A DNA stretch of 64,000 nt, taken from positions 124,001 to 188,000 of the forward strand of contig JALIHJ010000031.1 in NCBI GenBank assembly GCA_022984795.1, written 5' to 3'. Source of the stretch: Fabrea salina (Eukaryota > Ciliophora > Heterotrichea > Heterotrichida > Fabreidae). This document shows, in pieces, positions 9,354 to 17,514 of this stretch (its first letter is position 1; every line of letters starts with the position of its first letter). The notes under the pieces are model-generated. The model was not told the origin of the DNA, searched no databases, and worked only from the letters and a program-made list of their open reading frames with translations. The translations under genes and the position numbers were made by a program.

Positions 9354-10346
9354 CTACACCCACAAGTTGTTGCTGTTAAGGTGGAAGTTCTTCTTCCTAG
9401 CAACAGGAACAGGTTTGTAAAAGGCAGGACCTGGAGGTTTGTTTTCAGTTTTGAGCCAAACCCTTTCACTTTCTGACATAAACACGGCACCTGCTACTTG
9501 GTGTACTTCAGGGTCTAGAGTTTGCTTGTAGTAAGCTCCTGGACCTGGGGTTGAGTTGCTGACTACTCTAGGTCTTAACTTGTTTCCGAACCTGTCTGAG
9601 TCTCCTTTGATGAAACTTAGGTTATGCTTTTTTGTATCAAAACTAGGCTCGCAATAGTAGTCGCCTGGGCCTGGAGAGGTCTCTGCAGGAACTCCTTCGT
9701 GAGGGTTGTAAAGGTTCACTTGGTGTCTTCTAGCTCTGGCAGGTTGGGCAAAAGCAGGTGAAGGGTAGTGATTTTTAGCAAGGGGTTTTGTGGGACTGTA
9801 ATGCCAAGGAGCTGGGTTTTCATTTTTGGTTTCACTGCTACGTTTGCTTTGACTTTTAAAGCAAGAGTAAAAAGAAGTTTCTGAAGTAGCAGGCTTGGGG
9901 TTGTAGTGTCCAGGAGGCGGAGCAACGTTTTTGTTAGTGAAAGAGTCCACTCTTAGTTGGGAAACCTTTGCGAACCCAGGCACAGTTTTGCTCATAGTGA
10001 AATCGTAAGATCCTGGGCCTGGGTTGCGGTTAATGACCTGGGCTCTTCTAAAACGGTTTGACCTGTTGTGGAGAGACCCAAATCCTTTCTTGCTCACAGA
10101 AGGGTTTTCTTGTGCAGACTCGTTTAAGTACTCTCCAGGACCGGGAGAGTTCTTTTTTGAGTTCCAAATATTTCTTTCTTGGGTAGTTCCGAACCCTGCT
10201 TTCTTGGTTACGGGTGAAAGTATTTGTTCTTTTTTGGAGGGTATGGATGACTGAGTGTAGCGGTTATATGCGTCTATAACTGGGCCTTTGTAAACCTTTC
10301 CAGTGATTTCTTTGCCTACTTGTCTAAATGACACTGACTCGCCCAT
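9354..10346 (-). CDS. Sperm-tail PG-rich (SHIPPO/STPG) repeat protein
   Basis: 330 residues with at least six PGPGxY-type repeats spread through the chain: SPGPGEYL, NPGPGSYDF, PPPGHYNP, SPGPGDYY, TPGPGAYY and PPGPAFYKP. Between them lie KKGFGS/KAGFGTT-like elements, also typical of the family. SHIPPO/STPG proteins are structural components of flagellar and ciliary microtubules, many of them lining doublet lumens; that location here is inferred. No enzyme domain is present. It sits in a same-strand run, 18 nt below the NEK gene and 35 nt above the phosphatase. Confidence 0.88.
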   Translation of the reverse strand: MGESVSFRQVGKEITGKVYKGPVIDAYNRYTQSSIPSKKEQILSPVTKKAGFGTTQERNIWNSKKNSPGPGEYLNESAQENPSVSKKGFGSLHNRSNRFRRAQVINRNPGPGSYDFTMSKTVPGFAKVSQLRVDSFTNKNVAPPPGHYNPKPATSETSFYSCFKSQSKRSSETKNENPAPWHYSPTKPLAKNHYPSPAFAQPARARRHQVNLYNPHEGVPAETSPGPGDYYCEPSFDTKKHNLSFIKGDSDRFGNKLRPRVVSNSTPGPGAYYKQTLDPEVHQVAGAVFMSESERVWLKTENKPPGPAFYKPVPVARKKNFHLNSNNLWV

Positions 10347-10364
10347 TTATTAATTAGCAAGTAG

Positions 10365-11822
10365 TTAGAACTTTTCCATCTCAATTAAAGTTTGAATCAA
10401 AGGCAAGTACTCCAATTGCAGTTCCCTAGTCATTAAGTGGTCTAGATGCAAGTAGAACTTGTCGTAGCCTATTTCTTGTTCGTCTTCAAATTCCTGCAGT
10501 ACTTTATAAGCTTCAACTAGCACATCTGTTCCAATTCTTTCCTCCAAGTAAAAACGCAAGGCTTCAATTTTGCTGTAGTTGGACTCAGAGGGCCTTTGGA
10601 GAGTTTCTTCGTCATAGGCTTCTTCTTCTAGTTCTTTGGGAGGCAAAGGCTGTGTGAGTTCATCGTCTTGGAAGTCTTCGATTATCATGGCTTCTCCCAT
10701 TTCGTAAAGCATAGCTTCTTCTTCCATGTGTTCTCTGGCACTTCCCCAGGCTTCTACAGAAGCTCTGGCTGCTTCGTCTTTGCGTTCTCTGAGTTCAGTT
10801 AGTACTTGGTCTTTTTGTTCCTCTTCTGTCCAAGCTACTTGGGGAACTTCAGGGGGGTTTTGGTTTTTCATGAGTAAACTTCCGTATTTGTTTTCGTTAA
10901 CTTCTTTGTATTTTTGGGGAGGCGAAGAAACAAGTATCTCGGGAGGGGGAGCTACTTGGAAGGGGTTTTGGTTGTGCAGTATAGTATGAGAAAACTCATT
11001 AGCTTTTATTGAAGCAGACAAAAAGTCGTGGATTCTGTTCCTAATAAAGGGCTCCCGAAGGATTTGGTTAATTCTAGGACGTCTTCTAGGGTCAGTGGAA
11101 AGCATCCTTGAAACCAGCACTTTGAGCTCGCGTGAGTAGTGCGAAGGCAAAGGAGGAAAGACTCCTCTCACTATTTTCAAAGCTAAAAAGTGCAGGGAAC
11201 TAGAGTCAAAGGGAGGTTTCAGGCAGCACATTTCGTACAAAAGAACTCCTAGTGACCAAATGTCGCTTTGAAAGCTGTAAGGAGTGTTATTAACAATCTC
11301 AGGAGACAAGTAGTAAGGAGTGCCTACTATGGACCTTGCGTTATCGCATGTTTTTTTAAGAACTTTGGCAATTCCAAAGTCCCCCAGTTTAGCTCTTCCG
11401 CTTTTAGTTAGGAAAATGTTTTGGGACTTAAGGTCTCTATGCAGGATTTTCCGGTCGTGGCAGTGCTTTAAGGCTAAACAAATTTGCACAAACCAGTCAA
11501 TGACTTGTGACTCAGAAAAGTACTTTCCGTTTCTAGCTTCAATAGCTCCCTGGAGGTCTCCGTGGTCAGCGTACTCCATAACTATGCACAGTTTTTCCTT
11601 TTTGGTTTTGTAAGCGTCTTTGAACCTAATGATGTTAGGATGACTAAGGCTTTTTAAAATAAGAGCTTCTCTAACAGCTTCATCTTTTTCACTTGATGAC
11701 ATAGACCTTATATCAATTTGCTTGATAACCCAGTATTGTCTGTCTTGGCTCGACTCTACTAAGTAGCACTTTCCAAAAGACCCCTCTCCTAGTTGCTTTA
11801 CTAAATTATACTTTTCAGACAT
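10365..11822 (-). CDS. NEK (NIMA-related) Ser/Thr kinase
   Basis: 485 residues from the ATG at 11822 (MSEKYNLVKQLGEGSFGKCY). The frame is open a further 70 codons upstream, but that stretch is antisense to the CCDC61-like gene and has no domain. The kinase domain (about 1-260) has an intact glycine loop, VIKQI lysine, the NEK-typical HRDLKSQNIFL loop, DFGIAK and VGTPYYLSPE. The acidic C-terminal tail has a helical segment (about 415-485) also seen in NEK1/NEK4-like proteins. NEKs regulate basal bodies, cilium length and division in ciliates. It is divergent from CCDC61-A with only 19 nt between starts. Confidence 0.92.
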   Translation of the reverse strand: MSEKYNLVKQLGEGSFGKCYLVESSQDRQYWVIKQIDIRSMSSSEKDEAVREALILKSLSHPNIIRFKDAYKTKKEKLCIVMEYADHGDLQGAIEARNGKYFSESQVIDWFVQICLALKHCHDRKILHRDLKSQNIFLTKSGRAKLGDFGIAKVLKKTCDNARSIVGTPYYLSPEIVNNTPYSFQSDIWSLGVLLYEMCCLKPPFDSSSLHFLALKIVRGVFPPLPSHYSRELKVLVSRMLSTDPRRRPRINQILREPFIRNRIHDFLSASIKANEFSHTILHNQNPFQVAPPPEILVSSPPQKYKEVNENKYGSLLMKNQNPPEVPQVAWTEEEQKDQVLTELRERKDEAARASVEAWGSAREHMEEEAMLYEMGEAMIIEDFQDDELTQPLPPKELEEEAYDEETLQRPSESNYSKIEALRFYLEERIGTDVLVEAYKVLQEFEDEQEIGYDKFYLHLDHLMTRELQLEYLPLIQTLIEMEKF

Positions 11823-11841
11823 ATTTTTATATTCAAAACTG

Positions 11842-12876
11842 ATGCATAGCAATATGGAATGGGACCGCGCTATTAAGTTTAACTGTCGAGGAGAAGAGTT
11901 TGAGTGCTTTTTGTCTACAGAAGGACTGAAACTGAACCTTATGGTGCAACAAACCTCAAGAGGCTTAGAGTGGAGAGGAAACTTTTCTTCGAGGTACATA
12001 GAGCAAATCACTAGTAAGTCAGGTAACTCCAAAACTTTTACACAATTTTTAAAGTTCTTAACAGCTTGTTTAGAAGAACAGAACCCTTGTTACTACCTAA
12101 ACTTCCTCACTTTTCAGGACATTGAAAACTTGAGGAGTCGCAAAAGACTTGACACCAACTTTGCTTCTCAAAGCAACAAAAAACGCTACTTGATTCTGTC
12201 CTACACTTCTGAGTTCGAAAAAGTCCACTACCCTTTGCCTTTAGCTTTGAAAGAAAACTACATGCCCCAGTCTACTGAAAGACAAATAGAAGAGTCGGTA
12301 GACTTGCAGGAGTCTATTGAAGAACTTCAGAACCAAAACAACCACCTCAAAGAACAACTTGAAATGCTCAAAAAGGAAAAAGAGTCTTTGTCCAGTGAGT
12401 ACGAAAACTATAAACAAGAAACCCAAACTGAAATTGAAAAGTTAAAAGTCAGCAACGATGAATCCAAAACTGAAATGCAAAGGTTCAAACAAGAACTAGA
12501 CAGCATCATTGAGGAACTTGAAAAAAAAAGTTCACAGAAGAAAAGCGTTACTTACTACAAACACCAAGTTAAAACCTTGCAGAAACAACTTGAAGAGTCT
12601 CAGTCCCAAATTAGTTACTACAAAGAACAAGCTGAGTTCTACAAGTCACAAGCCCAAAACCCCCAAAAAGAAGAGTCTTTTCAAAAAGAACCCGAAAAAC
12701 AAGACCGGGACAGTGTAGTTATTTACACACCTGTCCAAGCCAACTCGCCTATTTCTAATTCAGAGCTCAAATTAGAATCATTGAAAAACCAAGCAACTGA
12801 AGCTTCTCTAGACCTCACCGACTTCGAAAACAAACTAGGAAACATCCATAAACTACTTGCTAAATATAAATCTTAA
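11842..12876 (+). CDS. CCDC61/VFL3 basal-body protein, copy A
   Basis: 344 residues. The N-terminal globular head (about 1-135) matches the CCDC61/VFL3 head, a member of the XRCC4/SAS-6 fold: FNCRGEEFECFL, LTFQDIENLRSRK and the diagnostic KKRYLILSYTSEFEKVHYPLPL. A coiled coil follows (about 150-275), then a polar tail. In Chlamydomonas, Paramecium and animals the family controls basal-body positioning and microtubule anchoring. The copy lacks the long Ser/Arg/Pro tail of its neighbour. It is 13 nt from the downstream paralogue, so the two are a tandem pair. The second Met (M5) is an alternative start. Confidence 0.92.
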   Translation: MHSNMEWDRAIKFNCRGEEFECFLSTEGLKLNLMVQQTSRGLEWRGNFSSRYIEQITSKSGNSKTFTQFLKFLTACLEEQNPCYYLNFLTFQDIENLRSRKRLDTNFASQSNKKRYLILSYTSEFEKVHYPLPLALKENYMPQSTERQIEESVDLQESIEELQNQNNHLKEQLEMLKKEKESLSSEYENYKQETQTEIEKLKVSNDESKTEMQRFKQELDSIIEELEKKSSQKKSVTYYKHQVKTLQKQLEESQSQISYYKEQAEFYKSQAQNPQKEESFQKEPEKQDRDSVVIYTPVQANSPISNSELKLESLKNQATEASLDLTDFENKLGNIHKLLAKYKS

Positions 12877-12889
12877 TTCATATATTTAA

Positions 12890-14419
12890 ATGGAAAGTTT
12901 TCACAAAAGTTTCGAAATCAGCATTCGGGGGTACGACTATTTAGTGGAGTGTAAAGTAGAAGACGACAAACTCTGTTTGCAAGTGGAAGACAGGGATTCT
13001 GCTAAACGCTGGAAAGGAGAGTTTTCGCAGGAGTACTTGCATGAAATCACTAAGAAAACTGGCAACTACAAAAGGTTCTCTGTGTTTGTAAAGATGCTTT
13101 TAACTGCTTTAGGGAACACCAGTGACTCTGTGCTGGTGGACTTACTTACTTTCCAAGACCTAGAAATGCTTAAAAGCAGAAAAACTCAAAAACCGCTTAG
13201 TGCTTCCAACGCCAAAGGAACAGCTTCGTTTGGGTCTAACTCAAAAGTTAACTCCAAAAGGTACTTGATACTGACTTACATAGTTGAGTTCGACAGAGTG
13301 CACTACCCCTTGCCTTTAGTTTTTGAGGACACTCCAGACCCCCAGCACCTCCAAAGGACCATTGAAAGACTACGCACTGAGTTGCAAGACCTTAGGGAAC
13401 TACTTCCTGAAAACACCGACCCTACAAAGATCCTCCAAGAAAACGAACACTTGAAAGAAGAACTTAGAAAACTAGAACACAATCAAACCTTGTCTGCTAC
13501 TCCTAAAAGAAGTGCGGTAGAAATTGACAGCATCATCAAACAAAAAAAACAACTTGAAGAAGAAAACGAAAAATACAAAAACGAAGGCAACAAAGAAGCC
13601 AGGAGACTCAAAAAACTCAACTCTGAAATGGAAGCTGAGCTGAAAAGACTAAGAGAAGAAATTGACAAAATAGTAGAACAACTCGAGACTGAGGAAGAAG
13701 AAAAAAACCAGTTAAAAGACATCCAAAAAAAAGTGGGCAAACTCAAACAAGAACTTGAAGACGCCAAAGAATGCGAAAACTACAGCAGAGAAGATCTTAG
13801 AAACCAACAAGAAGAACTAGATAAACTCAAACAGTCTGACAGAAAACAAAAAACCAAAATTCGCCAGCTGGAAAATGAACTGCAGTCAACTTTAGCTTCA
13901 AGGTCTTCGCGTTTACGCAACACCTCACCTTGGAGATCTCCCAGGTCCTCTTTTGGAAGCAACTCGCGTGACTCATCTAGAAAAAACACTTCTTATCCAA
14001 CTGGACAATCTAACAAAAGAGTATCTCCAAGAGTAAGTAACAGGCAATCTCCCAGCAACAGACAGCCTAGCAACAGAAGTTTCCAAAGAACTCCTCCTAG
14101 TAGAAGGTTGTCCCCTTCAAACCGAACTGCGCAAAGAGGCTACACTCCTCCAAGTCGCAGAACTTCTCCCAACACTAGGAGTTCACCAAACGCTAGAGGG
14201 TCTCCTAATACTGGGGGTTCTAGAGGTTCAGCCTACTCTGGTTACGGCAGAGTTTCATCTGGAACTTCAGCTAGAAGCTATGCTAGAAGTTCGCCTAGAA
14301 GATCACCTAACGCAAGAACTTCACCAAGTAACAGGAAAAAGCCCAATGCTTTTGACACCAGTGACATTGATGCCCGCATGAACAGACTGAAAGAACTGCT
14401 CAAAAACGCTAGTAAATAA
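12890..14419 (+). CDS. CCDC61/VFL3 basal-body protein, copy B with SR/P-rich tail
   Basis: 509 residues. The head domain (about 1-150) has IRGYDYLVECKVE, LTFQDLEMLKSRK and KRYLILTYIVEFDRVHYPLPL, closer to animal CCDC61 than copy A. A strong coiled coil covers about 155-340. A basic Ser/Pro/Arg/Asn low-complexity tail (about 342-480) precedes a short C-terminal helix (DARMNRLKELLKNASK). A similar basic tail in CCDC61 binds microtubules in other organisms. The stop is immediately followed, with no spacer, by the stop of convergent Leo1. Confidence 0.93.
   Translation: MESFHKSFEISIRGYDYLVECKVEDDKLCLQVEDRDSAKRWKGEFSQEYLHEITKKTGNYKRFSVFVKMLLTALGNTSDSVLVDLLTFQDLEMLKSRKTQKPLSASNAKGTASFGSNSKVNSKRYLILTYIVEFDRVHYPLPLVFEDTPDPQHLQRTIERLRTELQDLRELLPENTDPTKILQENEHLKEELRKLEHNQTLSATPKRSAVEIDSIIKQKKQLEEENEKYKNEGNKEARRLKKLNSEMEAELKRLREEIDKIVEQLETEEEEKNQLKDIQKKVGKLKQELEDAKECENYSREDLRNQQEELDKLKQSDRKQKTKIRQLENELQSTLASRSSRLRNTSPWRSPRSSFGSNSRDSSRKNTSYPTGQSNKRVSPRVSNRQSPSNRQPSNRSFQRTPPSRRLSPSNRTAQRGYTPPSRRTSPNTRSSPNARGSPNTGGSRGSAYSGYGRVSSGTSARSYARSSPRRSPNARTSPSNRKKPNAFDTSDIDARMNRLKELLKNASK
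13995..14340 (+). repeat. Low-complexity Ser/Pro/Arg/Asn repeat tract in CCDC61-B
   Basis: Degenerate short repeats of the form SPN-x-R, SPSNR and PPSRR, each two to five residues apart (for example RTSPNTRSSPNARGSPN). This is coding low complexity, likely a disordered basic tail, not a non-coding satellite. Confidence 0.8.
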
Positions 14420-15094
14420 TTAAAAAGTTTCTTCAACGTCCATGTCGCTTTCTTCTGACTTGTAGCTGTGTAGCATTTCTTCTTCGCTTTCGGAGTCGAA
14501 GTACTTCTGTCGAATGTCTTTGCCAATTTCTTGTTCAGCTTTTTCCTTAGCTTTGATTTTTTCGTCAATTTCTTTTTCAAGGTCTTTCTTTTTCCTTTCG
14601 AAATTTTCAAAGGAATGCAGCACTTGGGTAGTTTTTATGGGGTTAAGTGAGTTTTCAAGCTTGCGGATGTAAAGTCTTTGTTTAAGAGAACACGGCTTAA
14701 ACATAACTTTCTGGGGAACTTCTTGGTGTTCTAAGTACATGTCCCTGTACCTTAAGTGTGAGTAAGTGTGGGGCATGGGGGACATTGCAGCTTCAAAGGC
14801 TTCGTTTCCTATAAACAAAGTAAAAGACCCGTCTTCCCACTTAACAAGTTTAGCGTTGCTTTTCATTTGTCCGTTTTCGTCGTAGTGCCAGCGAAGGTAG
14901 TTCTCGATGTCGCAACCTTTAATCTGAGTTCGGCCTTGTTCATCAGTGTACATTATTGGGTTTTCAGGAGTGAAGGTCTCTGGTTCAAAGATTTTGGGCT
15001 GGACAGAAAGTGCATTTCCTAACTTAGCTAAGTAAACTGGAGCCTTTTTGATGTTTCTTGTGGACTTAGGAACGAACTCAGGCTTAGATGCCAT
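14420..15094 (-). CDS. Leo1-like PAF1-complex subunit
   Basis: 224 residues. The Leo1 core (about 20-150) shows LAKLGNALSVQPKIFEPETF, an ENYLRWHYDENGQ strand, SNAKLVKWEDGSFTLFIGNEAFE and the basic helix after it, in the order found in yeast and human Leo1. The acidic C-terminus (about 200-224) is shortened and there is almost no acidic N-terminal arm, so the protein is much smaller than human LEO1. Leo1 binds Paf1 and nascent RNA during RNA polymerase II elongation and histone modification. The ATG directly follows the stop of the upstream gene, and the stop abuts that of CCDC61-B. Confidence 0.88.
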   Translation of the reverse strand: MASKPEFVPKSTRNIKKAPVYLAKLGNALSVQPKIFEPETFTPENPIMYTDEQGRTQIKGCDIENYLRWHYDENGQMKSNAKLVKWEDGSFTLFIGNEAFEAAMSPMPHTYSHLRYRDMYLEHQEVPQKVMFKPCSLKQRLYIRKLENSLNPIKTTQVLHSFENFERKKKDLEKEIDEKIKAKEKAEQEIGKDIRQKYFDSESEEEMLHSYKSEESDMDVEETF

Positions 15095-15658
15095 TTAAAT
15101 TACAGTGTTGTCAAAACTCGGACGGGGGAGTACGAGTGCATGGGCTTCTTCAGTTTGGTTGCCAGAGCAGACTCTTTGGGTTTTCTGGAACAGAATAGGT
15201 TTAGTAGTTGCAGGGAAGAAGCAGAACTTAGGACTTTCGGGAGGCCCCCAAAACTTTCGTTTGCCTACTTTGGGTTTTTGGGCTGAGCCTGGTCTGCTAG
15301 CAGTAGAGTGTATGCCTTTATACTTCTTTTCTTTGGATTCTTTATCTCCTCCTAAAGAAAAGTGTCTTGTGAAGTGCTTACTTACTGGGGCTTTTAAAGT
15401 TTTATCTAAAAGTAAGTTTGTTCTTTTGCTATTAGTTCTGAGTTTCATTCTTCTGCTGAAGTCTTTAGTTTGGGATTTGTTAGTTCGTTTGCTCATTTGA
15501 ACTTGGATGAGTTTTTGTATTTGCATTTGAGGGTTTAGTCGAGTTTTATCATTAGAGATCCTTTTTTGCTTCTTGCTTGCAATGCTGGGAGAAGGCGAGG
15601 AGTTCCTACTTTGTTTCTGATCAAAGGACAGCTCAAGAAACTTGATTGGTATGTTCAT
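15095..15658 (-). CDS. Basic hypothetical protein
   Basis: 187 residues, strongly Lys/Arg/Ser-rich, with no domain I recognise. There are Ser-Pro clusters near the N-terminus (SSPSPS) and a C-terminal part with KRKFWGPPESPKFCFFP and VLPRPSF. It is likely disordered and possibly nuclear or cytoskeletal, but that is a guess from composition. Its TAA lies immediately before the Leo1 ATG on the same strand with zero spacing. That raises the alternative that this stretch is partly Leo1 5' leader, but a 187-codon open frame that fills the gap favours a real gene. Confidence 0.6.
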   Translation of the reverse strand: MNIPIKFLELSFDQKQSRNSSPSPSIASKKQKRISNDKTRLNPQMQIQKLIQVQMSKRTNKSQTKDFSRRMKLRTNSKRTNLLLDKTLKAPVSKHFTRHFSLGGDKESKEKKYKGIHSTASRPGSAQKPKVGKRKFWGPPESPKFCFFPATTKPILFQKTQRVCSGNQTEEAHALVLPRPSFDNTVI

Positions 15659-15699
15659 ATTTAGGTTTATTTACTTCTTAGATTCAGTTAATATTGATT

Positions 15700-16398
15700 T
15701 TAACTTGTATCAGAGTAGGAGTAAGTAAGTTTGCTGTTGTTGTTGTTTGGAGGAGGAGTTTCGTTCACAGCTAGTTTCAGTGAGTGGTTTTCTTGAAAGT
15801 TCCTTTCGAACTCCTGCTCAAAAACTTTAACAGTAGGTAAGTCGTGGTTAGTGAGTCTTATTTCTTTTAAGCAGGTTTCATTATTTTTTTCTAAAAAGTT
15901 TCTAACCACCTCAAAAAATATCTTTGCGCACTCTTCCAAAGGGTACCCAAAAATACCACTTGACACTGCTGGAATGGAAATAGAACAGCATCTAAGTTCT
16001 TGGGCTTTGCTCAAAGAGTTGTAAACAGCGTTCCAAAGCTTCTCGCACTCAGAATTAAGACCGTCAGTGTAAATAGGGCCAACAGCGTGTATGATGTACT
16101 TGCATTCAAGGCGTCCTGGACCTGTAACAGCAACTTGTCCTGTAGGAATTTGTCCTGACTCTTGAACTAACTGGTCACTTTCTTGCTGAATCACCGTGCC
16201 TCCTTTCTTCACCAGGGCTTCTGACACATACCCCTTGTGATTCAGGTTTGAGTTGGCTGCGTTAACTATTGCTTCCACACTTTCGTAGGATATGTCTCCA
16301 TGGACAACCTTAACAGTTGTGTTTTTGACTGTAGTGGTTTTGGTTTCTCTGGGAAAAGTTGTAAGTCCCAGTGGATTTTTAGCATTGCAACATCCCAT
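15700..16398 (-). CDS. Macrodomain protein with predicted N-terminal acylation
   Basis: 232 residues. The macrodomain (about 27-200) shows VVHGDISYESVEAIVNAANSNL, TGPGRLECKYIIHAVGPI and SSGIFGYPLEECA, the strands and ADP-ribose-binding loops of the MacroD/YmdB class. The usual GGGVA loop after NAANSxL is altered to HKGYVSEAL, so activity needs checking. The protein begins MGCCNAK, a classic N-myristoylation site followed by two Cys suited to palmitoylation, which predicts membrane attachment. The C-terminal about 25 residues are Asn/Ser/Thr-rich. It is divergent from phytochelatin synthase, with 33 nt between starts. Confidence 0.9.
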   Translation of the reverse strand: MGCCNAKNPLGLTTFPRETKTTTVKNTTVKVVHGDISYESVEAIVNAANSNLNHKGYVSEALVKKGGTVIQQESDQLVQESGQIPTGQVAVTGPGRLECKYIIHAVGPIYTDGLNSECEKLWNAVYNSLSKAQELRCCSISIPAVSSGIFGYPLEECAKIFFEVVRNFLEKNNETCLKEIRLTNHDLPTVKVFEQEFERNFQENHSLKLAVNETPPPNNNNSKLTYSYSDTS

Positions 16399-16431
16399 TT
16401 TAGCTTATATAAACTGATAGAAACTCTTATA

Positions 16432-17514
16432 ATGGTGTCTCTGTACCGAAAGAAGTTGCCTTATCCTTTAGTTTCATTTGCGTCTAACCAAGGAAAAGAA
16501 ATATTCAAAAGCGCACTTTTAGAGGGCAACATGGAAACTTACTTTGAACTTGGCGAGCAGTACGTGACTCAAGCTAGACCAGAGGATTGTGGAGTGAGTT
16601 CTTTAGTAATGGTTTTAAATGCCTTAGGAATTGACCCTGGCAAAATCTGGAAACAACCCTGGAGGTGGTTTTCTGAAGAACTCCTCAATTGCCAAAACAG
16701 GTCTACACAAGGAGTTCTTTTTCACGAATTCGTGCGAATAGCTTTATGCAATAACACATACGCAATGGGTTTTTACCCATTTGTTCAAAAAGGCATTAAT
16801 AGCATGACTATTAGTGATTGCAGTTTGCACCCCCACCCTCAAATAGAGCTGCGTTATGCTTCCTTAGACACTTTTAGAAGTGCTGTAATAGCTGCTTCTA
16901 GAAGGTCTAGGTTCCACTTAGTAGTTAACTCTAGTCGAAAAGCCCTTAACCAAACCGGGGAAGGCCACTTTAGTCCTGTAGCAGGTTACCACTCAGAGTC
17001 CGACATGTGCTTAGTTATGGACGTTGCAAGGTTCAAGTACCCAGCTTACTGGTGTCCTGTTCCTCTTCTTTACAAAGCTTTTGAAAACACAGACCCTGAC
17101 TCAGGAAACTGCAGAGGTTTTATACTACTTACACGCTCTGCAAAGCACTTTGCAAAGGTTTGCACTGCTTCTTTAGACATGATTTCTCTCAAAAACTTGC
17201 CTAGGCCACTGGAAGTTTCTGTGCTACAGAACCCTCCACAAGATTTGTTTCCTATTCTTGTTTATTACTTTTTTCAGATTTACGAAGGCTTTTCACCAGA
17301 GAAAATCCTAACTTTAAACCAAAAACTAAACCAAGTTGAAACTTTAGAAGTGTCTGAATCTCTTAAAAACTTCTTAAGTGAGGTAGTTCCCGAGATTCCT
17401 CAGGCTTACAAACTAATTCTTTTAGCTTTTAAAAGCTGCAAACTAGACTCGCCTTTGAAAGAACTAGTAGACCAACTTAGAGAACAACTAGGATTAAGTT
17501 TTAGAGTTAGTTAA
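16432..17514 (+). CDS. Phytochelatin synthase
   Basis: 360 residues from ATG 16432; the frame is open 44 codons further upstream, but that part is antisense to the macrodomain gene. The papain-like domain (about 5-215) has YRKKLPYPLVSFAS, the GxMExYFxLxEQY motif, and the triad Cys53 (PEDCGVSSL), His179 (GEGHFSPVAGYH) and Asp197 (MDVARFKYP). Spacing between His and Asp equals that of the plant enzyme. It makes Cys-rich (gamma-Glu-Cys)n-Gly peptides from glutathione to bind cadmium and other metals. The C-terminal half (215-360) lacks the Cys pairs that tune metal response in plants. The 3' end overlaps the next gene by 4 nt. Confidence 0.94.
   Translation: MVSLYRKKLPYPLVSFASNQGKEIFKSALLEGNMETYFELGEQYVTQARPEDCGVSSLVMVLNALGIDPGKIWKQPWRWFSEELLNCQNRSTQGVLFHEFVRIALCNNTYAMGFYPFVQKGINSMTISDCSLHPHPQIELRYASLDTFRSAVIAASRRSRFHLVVNSSRKALNQTGEGHFSPVAGYHSESDMCLVMDVARFKYPAYWCPVPLLYKAFENTDPDSGNCRGFILLTRSAKHFAKVCTASLDMISLKNLPRPLEVSVLQNPPQDLFPILVYYFFQIYEGFSPEKILTLNQKLNQVETLEVSESLKNFLSEVVPEIPQAYKLILLAFKSCKLDSPLKELVDQLREQLGLSFRVS

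Noticed and set aside
11823-12032. Upstream extension of the NEK kinase frame
   Set aside because: It runs antisense through the CCDC61-A head domain and has no domain; the Met before YNLVKQLGEGSFG fits the kinase start.
13483-13989. Minus-strand Ser-rich frames inside CCDC61-B
   Set aside because: They are the reverse reading of the coiled coil (poly-Glu/Lys gives Ser/Leu/Phe) and overlap no gap.
16300-16431. Upstream extension of phytochelatin synthase
   Set aside because: It is antisense to the macrodomain protein's N-terminus, and family homology begins at the Met at 16432.
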